In this document: in pieces, positions 1-7,663 of the stretch
Layout of the letters: each line of letters begins with the position of its first letter
Position numbering within the stretch: the stretch's first letter is position 1
Assembly (NCBI RefSeq): GCF_009846865.1
Contig: NZ_WUWN01000011.1
Span: 1 to 64,000 of the forward strand
Origin: Puerhibacterium puerhi
Lineage (GTDB): Bacteria > Actinomycetota > Actinomycetes > Actinomycetales > Cellulomonadaceae
Reading direction: 5' to 3'
Length of the DNA stretch: 64,000 nt
The notes under the pieces: generated by a model
Database searches by the model: none
What the model saw: the letters and a program-made list of their open reading frames with translations, nothing else
Told to the model about the DNA's origin: nothing
Translations under genes and position numbers: made by a program

Positions 1-1
1 G

Positions 2-1993
2 GCGGCCGCGGCCCGCCCCGGCCCGCCGCGGCGCGGGCCCGGCGGCGGCCCGATGGGCATGGGCGCGCCGGTGGCGAAGGCGATGGACTTCCGCGGCTCG
101 CTGCTGCGGTTCGCCCGGTCCATGCGCCCGGAGCGCACGCGCGTGGTGCTGCTGACGCTGTGCGGCGTCGTCTCGGTGGCGCTCACCGTCGTCGGCCCGC
201 GCGTCCTCGGGGCCGCCACGAACGTCATCTTCGAGGGCGCCGTCGGCGCCATGCTGGGACGGACGGTGCCGCCCGGCACGCCGACCGACGAGGTCGTGGC
301 GGGCCTGCGCGCGCAGGGTCAGGACCGCATGGCCGACATGCTCGCCGCGATGGACCACGTCGTGGTCGGCCAGGGCGTGGACTTCGGGCGGCTCGGCCCG
401 ATCCTGCTCACGGCGCTCGCGATCTACGCCGGGGCGTTCCTCTTCGGCTGGCTGCAGGCGCGGATCATGACGATCGCCGTGCAGAACACCGTGCGCCGCC
501 TGCGCGACGAGGTCGAGGCCAAGCTGCACCGCATCCCGCTGTCGTACGTCGACTCCCAGCAGCGCGGCGAGATCCTCTCGCGGGTCACCAACGACATCGA
601 CAACGTCGCCCAGACCACCACCCAGACCCTCGCCCAGCTGGTCACGTCGCTGCTGACGGTGGTCGGCGTGCTCGCGATGATGTTCTCCATCTCGTGGGTG
701 CTGGCGCTCGTCGCGCTCGTCACGGTGCCGCTGTCCGTGCTGGTGACCACGCAGATCGCGAAGCGCAGCCAGCCGCAGTTCGTGGCCCAGTGGGCCGCCA
801 CGGGGCGGCTCAACGCCCACGTCGAGGAGATGTTCACCGGCCACGCCCTGGTGAAGGTCTACGGCCGCCAGCAGGAGGCGGTCGAGCGGTTCGGCCAGGA
901 GAACGAGGCGCTCTACGAGTCCTCCCGCCGCGCGCAGTTCATCTCCGGCACCATCCAGCCGGCCATGGGGTTCATCGCCAACCTCAACTACGTCGTCGTC
1001 GCGGTCGTGGGCGGCCTGCGGGTGGCCTCCGGCCAGCTGAGCCTCGGCGACGTGCAGGCGTTCATCCAGTACTCGCGGCAGTTCACGCAGCCGCTGACGC
1101 AGATCGCCTCGATGATGAACCTCCTGCAGTCCGGCGTCGCGTCGATCGAGCGGGTGCACGAGCTGCTCGACGCGCCGGAGCAGGAGCCGGACCCCGCCGC
1201 GCCGACCCGGCCGCAGCCGGTGCGCGGCCGGGTCGCGTTCGAGGACGTGTCGTTCTCCTACTCGCCGGGCACGCCGCTGATCGAGCACCTGTCGCTCGTG
1301 GCCGAGCCGGGGCAGACCGTCGCCATCGTCGGGCCCACCGGCGCGGGCAAGACGACGCTGGTGAACCTGCTCATGCGGTTCTACGAGGTGGACGGCGGGC
1401 GCATCACTCTCGACGGCGTCGACGTGCGGGCGATGACCCGGGACGACCTGCGCTCGGGCATCGGCATGGTGCTGCAGGACACCTGGCTGTTCCGCGGCAC
1501 CATCGAGGAGAACCTGCGCTACGGCGCCCGCCGGGACGTCACCGGCGAGGAGTTCCTCGCCGCCACCCGCGCCACGCACGTCGACCCGTTCGTGCGCACG
1601 CTGCCCGACGGCTACGCGACGGTGCTCGACGACGAGGGCTCGAGCCTGTCGGCGGGCGAGAAGCAGCTGCTCACCATCGCCCGGGCCTTCCTGGCCGACC
1701 CGCAGATCCTCGTGCTCGACGAGGCGACCAGCTCCGTGGACACCCGCACGGAGGTGCTCGTCCAGCAGGCGATGAACGCCCTGCGCAGCGGGCGCACGAG
1801 CTTCGTCATCGCCCACCGCCTGTCCACCATCCGCGACGCGGACGTCATCGTCGTGATGGAGCACGGCCGGATCGTCGAGACCGGCGACCACGAGAGCCTG
1901 CTCGCGGCCGACGGCGCCTACGCCCGCCTGTACCGCTCGCAGTTCGCGGCGCCGGTCGCGGGGGAGACGGAGGCCGACGCGGTCGAGGTCTGA
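2..1993 (+). CDS. ABC transporter, fused permease-ATPase subunit (5' end outside window)
   Basis: A half-transporter of the exporter type, with a transmembrane domain followed by a nucleotide-binding domain in one chain. The reading frame is open to the first base of the window. The first in-frame ATG is at 53, but the upstream codons encode the Gly/Pro-rich leader typical of this subfamily, so the true start is probably outside. Counting from ATG 53, membrane helices occupy roughly residues 20-350. The ATPase shows Walker A GPTGAGKTT near 427, signature LSAGEKQ near 532, Walker B ILVLDEATS near 551 and the H-loop VIAHRLS near 584, so it looks catalytically complete. Such genes usually sit beside a second half-transporter and act as heterodimers; the partner would be upstream. 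Substrate cannot be read from the sequence; lipids or drugs are typical for the family. Confidence 0.9.
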   Translation, partial: AAAARPGPPRRGPGGGPMGMGAPVAKAMDFRGSLLRFARSMRPERTRVVLLTLCGVVSVALTVVGPRVLGAATNVIFEGAVGAMLGRTVPPGTPTDEVVAGLRAQGQDRMADMLAAMDHVVVGQGVDFGRLGPILLTALAIYAGAFLFGWLQARIMTIAVQNTVRRLRDEVEAKLHRIPLSYVDSQQRGEILSRVTNDIDNVAQTTTQTLAQLVTSLLTVVGVLAMMFSISWVLALVALVTVPLSVLVTTQIAKRSQPQFVAQWAATGRLNAHVEEMFTGHALVKVYGRQQEAVERFGQENEALYESSRRAQFISGTIQPAMGFIANLNYVVVAVVGGLRVASGQLSLGDVQAFIQYSRQFTQPLTQIASMMNLLQSGVASIERVHELLDAPEQEPDPAAPTRPQPVRGRVAFEDVSFSYSPGTPLIEHLSLVAEPGQTVAIVGPTGAGKTTLVNLLMRFYEVDGGRITLDGVDVRAMTRDDLRSGIGMVLQDTWLFRGTIEENLRYGARRDVTGEEFLAATRATHVDPFVRTLPDGYATVLDDEGSSLSAGEKQLLTIARAFLADPQILVLDEATSSVDTRTEVLVQQAMNALRSGRTSFVIAHRLSTIRDADVIVVMEHGRIVETGDHESLLAADGAYARLYRSQFAAPVAGETEADAVEV

Positions 1994-2005
1994 GGCCCGC
2001 CTGCT

Positions 2006-2017
2006 CGAATCGATTCG
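2006..2017. promoter_or_regulatory. LacI-family-type operator upstream of the xylanase gene
   Basis: CGAATCGATTCG is a perfect 12-bp palindrome with the central CG expected of LacI/PurR-family operators. It lies between the ABC gene stop (1993) and the xylanase ATG (2040), only 22 bases from the start codon, where a bound repressor would block transcription. Sugar-responsive LacI regulators of xylan and cellulose genes are common in actinobacteria; which regulator binds is unknown and none is encoded in this window. Confidence 0.5.
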
Positions 2018-2039
2018 GCGGATGTGGCACGCTGCCGCC

Positions 2040-3371
2040 ATGACACCGTCGTCGCCGTCCCTCTTCACCCCGCCCGCCCCGGGCCGCACGCCCGACCCCT
2101 CCCTGGCGCACCGCCGCGCCGACGCGGTCCTCACCGTCGTCGGGCCGGACGGCGCCCCGCTCGCCGACGCCGACGTCGTCGTCGAGCAGACCGACCACCG
2201 GTTCTGGTTCGGCTGCATCGGCTTCGACCTCGTCGACCACGCCAACGGCTACGCGGCCGAGGGCGGCGGGGAGTCCGGCGGCGCCGCGCCCGACCCCGAG
2301 CTCGACGCGCGCCTCGCCGAGCGCTGGCTCGACGTGTTCAACATGACCACGCTGCCCTTCTACTGGGGCCGCTTCGAGCCGGCCGAGGGCGCGCCGCGCA
2401 CCGCCGAGCTGCTGACCGCCGCCCGGTGGTTCCGCGACCGCGGCGTGGTGGTCAAGGGCCACCCGCTCGTGTGGCACACCGTCCAGCCGAGGTGGCTGCT
2501 CGGCAGGCCGCTCGAGGAGGTCGAGCGGCTGCAGCGCGAGCGCATCCGCCGCGACGTCGCCGCGTTCGCCGGCGTCGTCGACACCTGGGACGCCATCAAC
2601 GAGGTCGTCATCATGCCGGTGTTCGACGCCGAGGAGAACGCGATCACGCCGCTGGCCCGGCTCAAGGGCCGCGTGGAGATGATCCGGATGGCGTTCGAGG
2701 AGGCGCGCGCGGTCAACCCGGCCGCGACGCTGCTGCTCAACGACTTCGACATGTCCACCGCCTACGAGTGCCTGATCGAGGCGGTGCTCGAGGCGGGCGT
2801 CCGCATCGACCGGCTGGGGCTGCAGTCGCACATGCACCAGGGCTACTGGGGCGAGGAGAAGACGCTGCGGATCCTCGAGCGGTTCAGCCGGTACAACATC
2901 CCGATCCACCTCACCGAGACGACGCTGCTGTCCGGCGACCTCATGCCGCCCGAGATCGTCGACCTCAACGACTGGCAGGTCGAGTCCTGGCCGTCAACGC
3001 CCGAGGGCGAGGAGCGCCAGGCCGACGAGGTGGAGCGGCACTACCGGACGCTGCTGAGCCACCCGAGCGTCGAGGCGGCGACCTACTGGGGTCTGTCGGA
3101 CCGCGGGATGTGGCTGAACGCCCCCGGCGGCCTGCTGCGCGCCGACGGCTCGCCCAAGCCCGCGTACGACCGGCTGCGCTCGCTCGTCAAGGGTGAGTGG
3201 TGGCTGGCGCCGACGACGCTGCGCACCGACGCCGCCGGGCGCGTGCGGTTCGGCGGGTTCCTCGGCGACTACCGGGTCACCGCGCGCGGCGGGTCGGTCC
3301 CGGGGGCGTCCGCCGCCGTGTCGCTCGACGCCCCGGGGGAGCGGGTGCTGGAGGCGCGGCTCGCGGCCTGA
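2040..3371 (+). CDS. Endo-1,4-beta-xylanase, GH10 family, no signal peptide
   Basis: A glycoside hydrolase family 10 enzyme of 443 residues that cleaves beta-1,4-xylan or xylo-oligosaccharides. The family acid/base signature WDAINE places the proton donor at Glu188, and IHLTE places the nucleophile at Glu293. The aromatic and His-rich substrate-binding motifs (KGHPLVWH, LQSHMHQG) are also present. A small beta-rich region precedes the catalytic barrel and another follows it. The N-terminus is polar and Pro/Ser-rich with no hydrophobic signal segment, so I infer a cytoplasmic enzyme acting on imported oligosaccharides. An in-frame ATG at 2022 would overlap the operator region; ATG 2040 is preferred. 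There is no clear ribosome-binding site, so the mRNA may have little leader. A perfect hairpin follows the stop. Confidence 0.9.
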   Translation: MTPSSPSLFTPPAPGRTPDPSLAHRRADAVLTVVGPDGAPLADADVVVEQTDHRFWFGCIGFDLVDHANGYAAEGGGESGGAAPDPELDARLAERWLDVFNMTTLPFYWGRFEPAEGAPRTAELLTAARWFRDRGVVVKGHPLVWHTVQPRWLLGRPLEEVERLQRERIRRDVAAFAGVVDTWDAINEVVIMPVFDAEENAITPLARLKGRVEMIRMAFEEARAVNPAATLLLNDFDMSTAYECLIEAVLEAGVRIDRLGLQSHMHQGYWGEEKTLRILERFSRYNIPIHLTETTLLSGDLMPPEIVDLNDWQVESWPSTPEGEERQADEVERHYRTLLSHPSVEAATYWGLSDRGMWLNAPGGLLRADGSPKPAYDRLRSLVKGEWWLAPTTLRTDAAGRVRFGGFLGDYRVTARGGSVPGASAAVSLDAPGERVLEARLAA

Positions 3372-3405
3372 GCCGTCGACGACGGCGGGCCCGGCCCGCC
3401 CCCGC

Positions 3406-3434
3406 GGCGGCCTCCCGCGCACCGGGAGGCCGCC
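3406..3434 (+). terminator. Hairpin terminator after the xylanase gene
   Basis: A perfect 12-bp GC-rich stem (3406-3417 with 3423-3434) and a 5-base loop lie 34 bases after the xylanase stop and before the methyltransferase start. No T-run follows, which is common for actinobacterial terminators. Confidence 0.6.
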
Positions 3435-3455
3435 CCGGGCTGGGAGAATGCCCGG

Positions 3456-4295
3456 GTGACCCAGCCCGCCGTCGTCCGCATCACCGACCCCGCCGACCCG
3501 CGCCTGACCGACTACACCGACCTCACGGACGTGCGGCTGCGCACCGTGCGCGAGCCCGCCGAGGGGCTCTACATGGCGGAGTCGTCCACGGTCATCCGGC
3601 GGGCGCTGGAGGCGGGGCACCGGGCGCGGTCCTTCCTGATGTCGGACAAGTGGCTCGACGGGATGTCCGACGTGCTGGAGGGCGACGCCGTGCCCGCCGG
3701 CACCCCGGTGTTCCTCGCCGACGAGGACGTGCTGCGGGCCATCACGGGCTTCCACCTGCACCGCGGGGCGCTCGCGGCGATGCACCGCCCGGTACTGCCG
3801 AGCGTGCATCAGCTGGTGACCGGCGCCCGCGGCGGGGCCGGCGCGCGTCGCATCGCCGTGCTCGAGGACGTGGTCGACCACACGAACGTCGGGGCCGCCT
3901 TCCGCAGCGCCGCCGCGCTCGGCGTGGACGCCGTGCTGGTCTCGCCGCGGTGCGCCGACCCGCTGTACCGGCGCAGCGTGCGCGTCTCCATGGGCACGGT
4001 GTTCCAGGTGCCCTGGACCCGCTTCGCGTCCTGGCCCGGCGGCCTGCGCGAGCTGCAGGAGGACGGGTTCGTCGTCGCCGCGCTCGCCCTGTCCGACGAC
4101 GCGGTGTCGCTCGACGAGCTGGCCGCCGACCCGCCGGAGCGGTTGGCGCTCGTGCTCGGCACCGAGGGGCACGGGATGTCGGCCGCGGCGATCGAGACCG
4201 CCGACACCGTGGTGAAGATCCCGATGGCCGGCGGCGTGGACTCCCTCAACGTGGCGGCCGCGTCGGCGGTGGCGTTCTGGGCGACGCGCGCGTGA
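3456..4295 (+). CDS. TrmH/SpoU-family RNA 2'-O-methyltransferase
   Basis: A 279-residue SPOUT-class enzyme that transfers methyl from SAM to a ribose 2'-OH of rRNA or tRNA. All three SpoU motifs are visible: [16 protein letters not shown] (Asn144), [11 protein letters not shown], and [15 protein letters not shown] near the C-terminus, which build the trefoil-knot SAM site. The first ~110 residues match the substrate-binding domain of the rRNA branch. Start GTG 3456 follows the -10-like hexamer GAGAAT (3444-3449) by six bases, so the transcript is probably leaderless. The exact RNA target cannot be told from the sequence. Confidence 0.88.
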   Translation: MTQPAVVRITDPADPRLTDYTDLTDVRLRTVREPAEGLYMAESSTVIRRALEAGHRARSFLMSDKWLDGMSDVLEGDAVPAGTPVFLADEDVLRAITGFHLHRGALAAMHRPVLPSVHQLVTGARGGAGARRIAVLEDVVDHTNVGAAFRSAAALGVDAVLVSPRCADPLYRRSVRVSMGTVFQVPWTRFASWPGGLRELQEDGFVVAALALSDDAVSLDELAADPPERLALVLGTEGHGMSAAAIETADTVVKIPMAGGVDSLNVAAASAVAFWATRA

Positions 4296-4321
4296 GCGGC
4301 GGACGAGTGGCCTGGGTCACG

Positions 4322-4356
4322 TTGACCGTCACCTAACTGAGGTTAGGCTTACCACC
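4322..4356 (+). promoter_or_regulatory. Iron-regulated promoter with IdeR/DtxR box
   Basis: TTGACC (4322-4327) and TAGGCT (4344-4349) are separated by 16 bp, giving a good sigma-A-type promoter whose start point falls at or next to GTG 4357. Overlapping the -10 is TGAGGTTAGGCTTACCACC (4338-4356), which matches 14 of 19 positions of the DtxR/IdeR consensus (TTAGGTTAGSCTAACCTAA). Iron-loaded IdeR would cover the -10 and repress the downstream siderophore gene. Confidence 0.8.
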
Positions 4357-5385
4357 GTGACCGACCTCGACGAGCGCCCCGCCCTGCTCGAGCAGACCGC
4401 CCCCGCCGTGCAGCCGTGGCGGATGTTCGACGTCGAGGTCAAGCGCGTCACGCGCCTGTGCCCGTCGTTCGTGCGGATCACCTTCACCGGTCCCGACCTC
4501 GACCGGTTCGCCGACAACGGCCGCGACCAGCGCATCAAGCTCCTCCTGCCGGCGCCGTGCGGCGGCTGGGAGTACCTCGACCGGCAGAACCCGGACTGGT
4601 TCACGAAGTGGCGCGAGCTGCCCGAGGAGCGGCGCAACCCGCTGCGCACCTACACGGTCCGCGCCGTCCGCCCGGACCTGCGCGAGGTCGACGTCGACCT
4701 GGTGCTGCACGGCGACACCGGCCCCGCCTCGCGCTGGGCCAACGGCGCCAAGCCGGGCTCGCCGCTGGTCATCATGGGCCCCAACGCCGAGTACGACGGG
4801 GCGCACGGCGGCAAGGAGTTCGCGCCGCCGGAGTGCGCGCACGCCCTGCTGCTGGCCGGCGACGAGACCGCCGTGCCGGCCATCGCCGCGATCTGCGAGT
4901 CGCTGCCCGACGACGCCTTCGGCGAGGTGTTCCTCGAGGTCCCGCACCCCGAGGACCGCTGGACCCTGGTGGCGCCCGAGGGCGTGCGGGTGCACTGGCT
5001 GGGCCGCGACGGGCGCGAGCACGGCGAGCTGCTGGTCCCGGCCGTGCGGGAGGCGGCCGACCGCCTGCTCGCCATGGGCGTGCGCCCCACGCAGGCGCCG
5101 GCCGAGGTGCCGGTGGGCACCCTCACCGCGCCGGCGCTGTCGTCCACCGGCATCGACCTCGACGGCGAGCTGCAGGACGTGGACGTCGACGCGGAGATCC
5201 TCTGGGAGGTGCCGGTCGACCAGACGGGGCACGCCCTGGTCCAGGACGCCGTGCTGTACGCCTGGCTGGCGGGCGAGGCCGGCGTCATCAAGACGCTGCG
5301 CCGCTACCTGGTCGGCGAGTGCGGCGTGGACCGCAAGGCCGTCGCGTTCATGGGCTACTGGCGCAAGGGCCGCGCCGAGATCTGA
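4357..5385 (+). CDS. Siderophore-interacting protein (FAD-dependent ferric-siderophore reductase)
   Basis: A 342-residue cytoplasmic flavoprotein of the SIP/ViuB family that reduces ferric siderophores to release iron. The FAD-binding motif RTYTVR is at residues 97-102 in the N-terminal beta-barrel, followed by the NAD(P)H-binding SIP domain with [16 protein letters not shown] and the C-terminal [18 protein letters not shown]. Length is somewhat above the usual ~270-300 because of a linker of about 40 residues near 235-285. The GTG start directly abuts an iron box and promoter, so translation is probably leaderless and expression is induced by low iron. No siderophore transporter lies beside it. 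Confidence 0.92.
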   Translation: MTDLDERPALLEQTAPAVQPWRMFDVEVKRVTRLCPSFVRITFTGPDLDRFADNGRDQRIKLLLPAPCGGWEYLDRQNPDWFTKWRELPEERRNPLRTYTVRAVRPDLREVDVDLVLHGDTGPASRWANGAKPGSPLVIMGPNAEYDGAHGGKEFAPPECAHALLLAGDETAVPAIAAICESLPDDAFGEVFLEVPHPEDRWTLVAPEGVRVHWLGRDGREHGELLVPAVREAADRLLAMGVRPTQAPAEVPVGTLTAPALSSTGIDLDGELQDVDVDAEILWEVPVDQTGHALVQDAVLYAWLAGEAGVIKTLRRYLVGECGVDRKAVAFMGYWRKGRAEI

Positions 5386-5420
5386 CGCCTCGCCCCGCTC
5401 GCGGGCACCCGCCTCGTTCG

Positions 5421-5447
5421 CGCCGCCACCGGCTCCCGGTGGCGGCG
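5421..5447 (+). terminator. Hairpin terminator after siderophore-interacting protein gene
   Basis: Perfect 12-bp inverted repeat CGCCGCCACCGG/CCGGTGGCGGCG with a 3-base loop, 35 bases after the SIP stop codon and before the next start. Confidence 0.6.
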
Positions 5448-5491
5448 CGACGTCGTCCCGGGGACGGTGGAGGCAGGCGGCAGGAGGAACG

Positions 5492-6052
5492 ATGACCGAC
5501 CAGAGCGGCGCCACCGCGCCCACCGACCTGTCCGGCTCGTCCGGCTCGACACCGGCGCGCGGCTTCACGCTGCGCCGCACCGTCGCCGCCCCGCGCGACG
5601 AGGTCTGGGCCGCCTGGACCGACCCGGACCGCCTGGGGTGGGTCGCCGGCGAGGCGCGCGGCGTCGACCGCGGCCTCGACGCGACCATCGACCTGCGGGT
5701 GGGCGGCGTCTGGCGCGTGCACCTCGTCGAGGGCGAGGGCAGCGGGCGCGAGCTCGTGACGGGCGGGGTCTACCGGCACGTCGAGCCGCGCGAGCGGCTC
5801 GACTTCGCCTGGGGCGCCGTGGGCGGCTGGCCCGAGCTCGACCCCCAGGAGGGGGTGGCGGGGCTCGACGCCGTGCCGCAGGTGGCGGTGACGTTCGAGG
5901 ACGCGCACGACGGCGCCCGGCCCGTCACGGTGCTGACCGTGCACGTGGGCTTCACGGACGCCGTGCCCGGCGCGGACGTCGAGCGATGGCTCGCGCTGGG
6001 CATCCGGGCGGGATGGTCCGACACCCTCGACCGGTTCCCGCCGCGCGCCTGA
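5492..6052 (+). CDS. SRPBCC (AHSA1-like) domain protein
   Basis: A 186-residue protein with the START/Bet-v1-like fold of the AHSA1 group, seen from FTLRRTVAAPRDEVWAAWTDPDRLGWV at the start, the central GVWRVHLVEGEG...GVYRHVEPRERLDFAWG strands and the C-terminal helix GWSDTLDRF. These proteins enclose a hydrophobic pocket; some aid Hsp90-like chaperones, most bind small ligands or have unknown roles. ATG 5492 is preceded by AGGAGG (5480-5485). It stands alone between two hairpins, so it is probably monocistronic. No ligand can be inferred. Confidence 0.8.
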   Translation: MTDQSGATAPTDLSGSSGSTPARGFTLRRTVAAPRDEVWAAWTDPDRLGWVAGEARGVDRGLDATIDLRVGGVWRVHLVEGEGSGRELVTGGVYRHVEPRERLDFAWGAVGGWPELDPQEGVAGLDAVPQVAVTFEDAHDGARPVTVLTVHVGFTDAVPGADVERWLALGIRAGWSDTLDRFPPRA

Positions 6053-6098
6053 TCCGGCTTCCCCGGCTGCTCCGGGCTCTGCTGTCGCAGACCCTTGC

Positions 6099-6162
6099 CG
6101 TTCCGGGTCCCTGGCGGTCCGAGACAGAGGGGTCTGTCTCGGACCGCCAGGGACCCGGAACG
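6099..6162. terminator. Perfect 30-bp hairpin between convergent genes
   Basis: Bases 6099-6128 are perfectly complementary to 6133-6162, leaving only a GGGG loop. The element fills the gap between the SRPBCC gene (+) and the YbaK gene (-), so it can fold in transcripts from either side and probably works as a bidirectional terminator. Its stem is far longer than the 9-16 bp of the other terminators here, and no T-run flanks it. Confidence 0.65.
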
Positions 6163-6188
6163 TGAGGTGGCGATGGGCGGCTCGGGCC

Positions 6189-6773
6189 TCAGCGCTCGAC
6201 GCCCAGGTCCTCGACCACCTCGACGTCCGGCATGCCGGCCAGCAGCTCGCCGGGCATCAGCAGCTTGGACCGGCGCACGCCCGAGCCCATGAGGGCGAGC
6301 GACCCGGGCTCGGTCACCCGGGCGTCCACGAGCACGCGCCAGGCCGCCGGCAGGCCCACGGGCGTGATGCCGCCGTACTCCATGCCCGACTCGCTCGTGG
6401 CCCGGTCCATGGGCAGGAACGACGCCTTGCGGACGTCGAGCAGCCGGCGCACCCGGTTGTTGACGTCCGCGAACGTCGTCGCCCGCACCACGCACGCCGC
6501 GACGCGCTCGTCCTCGCCGCGGCGCCCGGCGACGACCACGCAGTTGGCCGAGGCCTCCGGCGGCAGCGCGTGGACCTCGTTGAGCGTCGCGGTGTCGGCG
6601 TGCTCCGGGTCGATCTCGGTGACGGCCACCTGCGCCGCGACGCGCGGGTCCGTGGCTGCCCACGCGCGCAGGGCGGCGAGCACGGCGGGCGCCAGCAGGT
6701 CGGGGCGCTCGAGCGCGGGCTCCCAGGACAGGTCGCCGAGCGTGGGCAGGGCCGCGGGCGTGGCGTCGGTCAT
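6189..6773 (-). CDS. YbaK/EbsC-family aminoacyl-tRNA deacylase
   Basis: A 194-residue protein with the YbaK/ProX editing fold, which hydrolyses mischarged aminoacyl-tRNA in trans. Family marks are NCVVVAGRRG, KASFLPMDRATSESGMEYGGITPVGLP (Lys plus the Gly-rich substrate loop) and the C-terminal GSGVRRSKLLMPGELL. Its ATG (6773) overlaps the stop of the upstream PEBP gene as ATGA, so the two are translationally coupled. The 30-bp hairpin lies just after its stop. Exact tRNA specificity is unknown. Confidence 0.82.
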   Translation of the reverse strand: MTDATPAALPTLGDLSWEPALERPDLLAPAVLAALRAWAATDPRVAAQVAVTEIDPEHADTATLNEVHALPPEASANCVVVAGRRGEDERVAACVVRATTFADVNNRVRRLLDVRKASFLPMDRATSESGMEYGGITPVGLPAAWRVLVDARVTEPGSLALMGSGVRRSKLLMPGELLAGMPDVEVVEDLGVER

Positions 6774-7309
6774 CGCTGGTAGGTGCCGACGAGGACGGCG
6801 CGCGCGAGCGTGTGGAACACGACGTTGAACGCCACGCCGGCGTTCGAGGCGTCCGGCCCGACGCCGAGCTCCGGCACGTCGAGCGCGTGCACGGCGAAGA
6901 AGTACCGGTGCTCGTGGTCGCCGGGCGGCGGGGCGGCCGGGGTGAACCCCCGCGTGCCGGCGTCGTTGCGCACCTGGTAGGCGCCGGCGGGCAGGGCCGC
7001 GCCGTCCGCGGCCCCGGCGCCGCGCGCCAGCGACGTGGTGGTGGCAGGGACGTCGACGAGGTTCCAGTGCCAGAAGCCCGACGGGGTGGGGGCGTCCGGG
7101 TCGTAGCAGCTCACCACGAAGGACCGGGTGTCCTCCGGGAAGCCGGTCCACTCGAGCGCGGGGGAGACGCCCTCGCCGTCGACGGTGAACGCGACCGGCA
7201 GCCGCTTGCCGTCGTCGAGGTCCGGGCTCGTGAGCGTGAAGGTCGGCACCTCGGGCAGGAGCGAGTACGGGTCCGGGGGGTAGGGGCGGTCCAGGCTCAT
7301 GGCCTTCAT
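6770..7309 (-). CDS. YbhB/YbcL family (PEBP-like) protein
   Basis: A 179-residue phosphatidylethanolamine-binding-protein-like protein. The ligand-site motifs DGEGVSPALEWTGFPEDTRSFVVSCYDPDAPTPSGFWHWNLVDVP and the C-terminal HRYFFAVHALDVPELG are read in segments through residues ~45-150. Bacterial members are of unsure function; some affect kinase signalling or bind small molecules. I used ATG 7309 (MKAMSLD); ATG 7300 is an alternative three codons later. It has no signal peptide. The stop overlaps the YbaK start by four bases. The region upstream is shared with the divergent SOS operon. Confidence 0.8.
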   Translation of the reverse strand: MKAMSLDRPYPPDPYSLLPEVPTFTLTSPDLDDGKRLPVAFTVDGEGVSPALEWTGFPEDTRSFVVSCYDPDAPTPSGFWHWNLVDVPATTTSLARGAGAADGAALPAGAYQVRNDAGTRGFTPAAPPPGDHEHRYFFAVHALDVPELGVGPDASNAGVAFNVVFHTLARAVLVGTYQR

Positions 7310-7506
7310 CGTGCCCGAGCCGGGTCGCCGCTGCCACCCCGTCCGCTGCCCGGGGCGACGGACCTGGCGCCCGCGGCGCTGCGCTCGCAGCGGGTGAAAA
7401 TTCCGCTCGGCCGGGCCTCTCCGCGACCCGTCGGGAGCCCCGCGGAGGCCCGGGAGCGGGCCGCCGCGCGGGCCCGCCGGGGCGCCCGCGGCGGCCGAAG
7501 GTGCAG
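7310..7506. other. Intergenic region between PEBP gene and SOS promoter
   Basis: No convincing gene. The only striking patch is the AT-containing GTGAAAATTCC near 7397-7407 in otherwise GC-rich DNA, which may carry the minus-strand promoter for the PEBP-YbaK pair. The SOS promoter follows at 7507. Confidence 0.4.
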
Positions 7507-7568
7507 TTGACAGCCCCGAGGCGGCGGCGTTCACTAGAACACACGTTCGAACAGGCGTTCGAACGTGT
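7507..7568 (+). promoter_or_regulatory. SOS promoter with two overlapping LexA boxes
   Basis: A perfect -35 TTGACA (7507-7512) is followed by two LexA sites of the actinobacterial GAAC-N4-GTTC type: TAGAACACACGTTCGA (7535-7550) and TCGAACAGGCGTTCGA (7547-7562). They share four bases, and the second is a perfect match extended to a 12-bp-per-arm palindrome (7541-7552 with 7557-7568). A clear -10 is not obvious; TTCACT (7530-7535) has the right spacing and TAGAAC (7535-7540) overlaps the first box. LexA would repress the mutasome operon until DNA damage. Confidence 0.9.
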
Positions 7569-7663
7569 CGGTCGCCCCGCACCTGCGTGGTGCCGGCCGC
7601 AGCGTCGCACAGGTTCGGCGCGCAAGTCTGTCGCACAGTTCCGTCACGCAGGGGAGGAGCCGG

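Noticed and set aside
2022-2039. An earlier ATG for the xylanase gene
   Set aside because: It lies five bases from the palindromic operator and adds only six residues with no family support.
160-2043. Long Arg/Ala/Pro-rich open frames on alternative frames across most genes
   Set aside because: They are shadows caused by high GC content; they lack family motifs, and the codon third-position bias fits the annotated genes.
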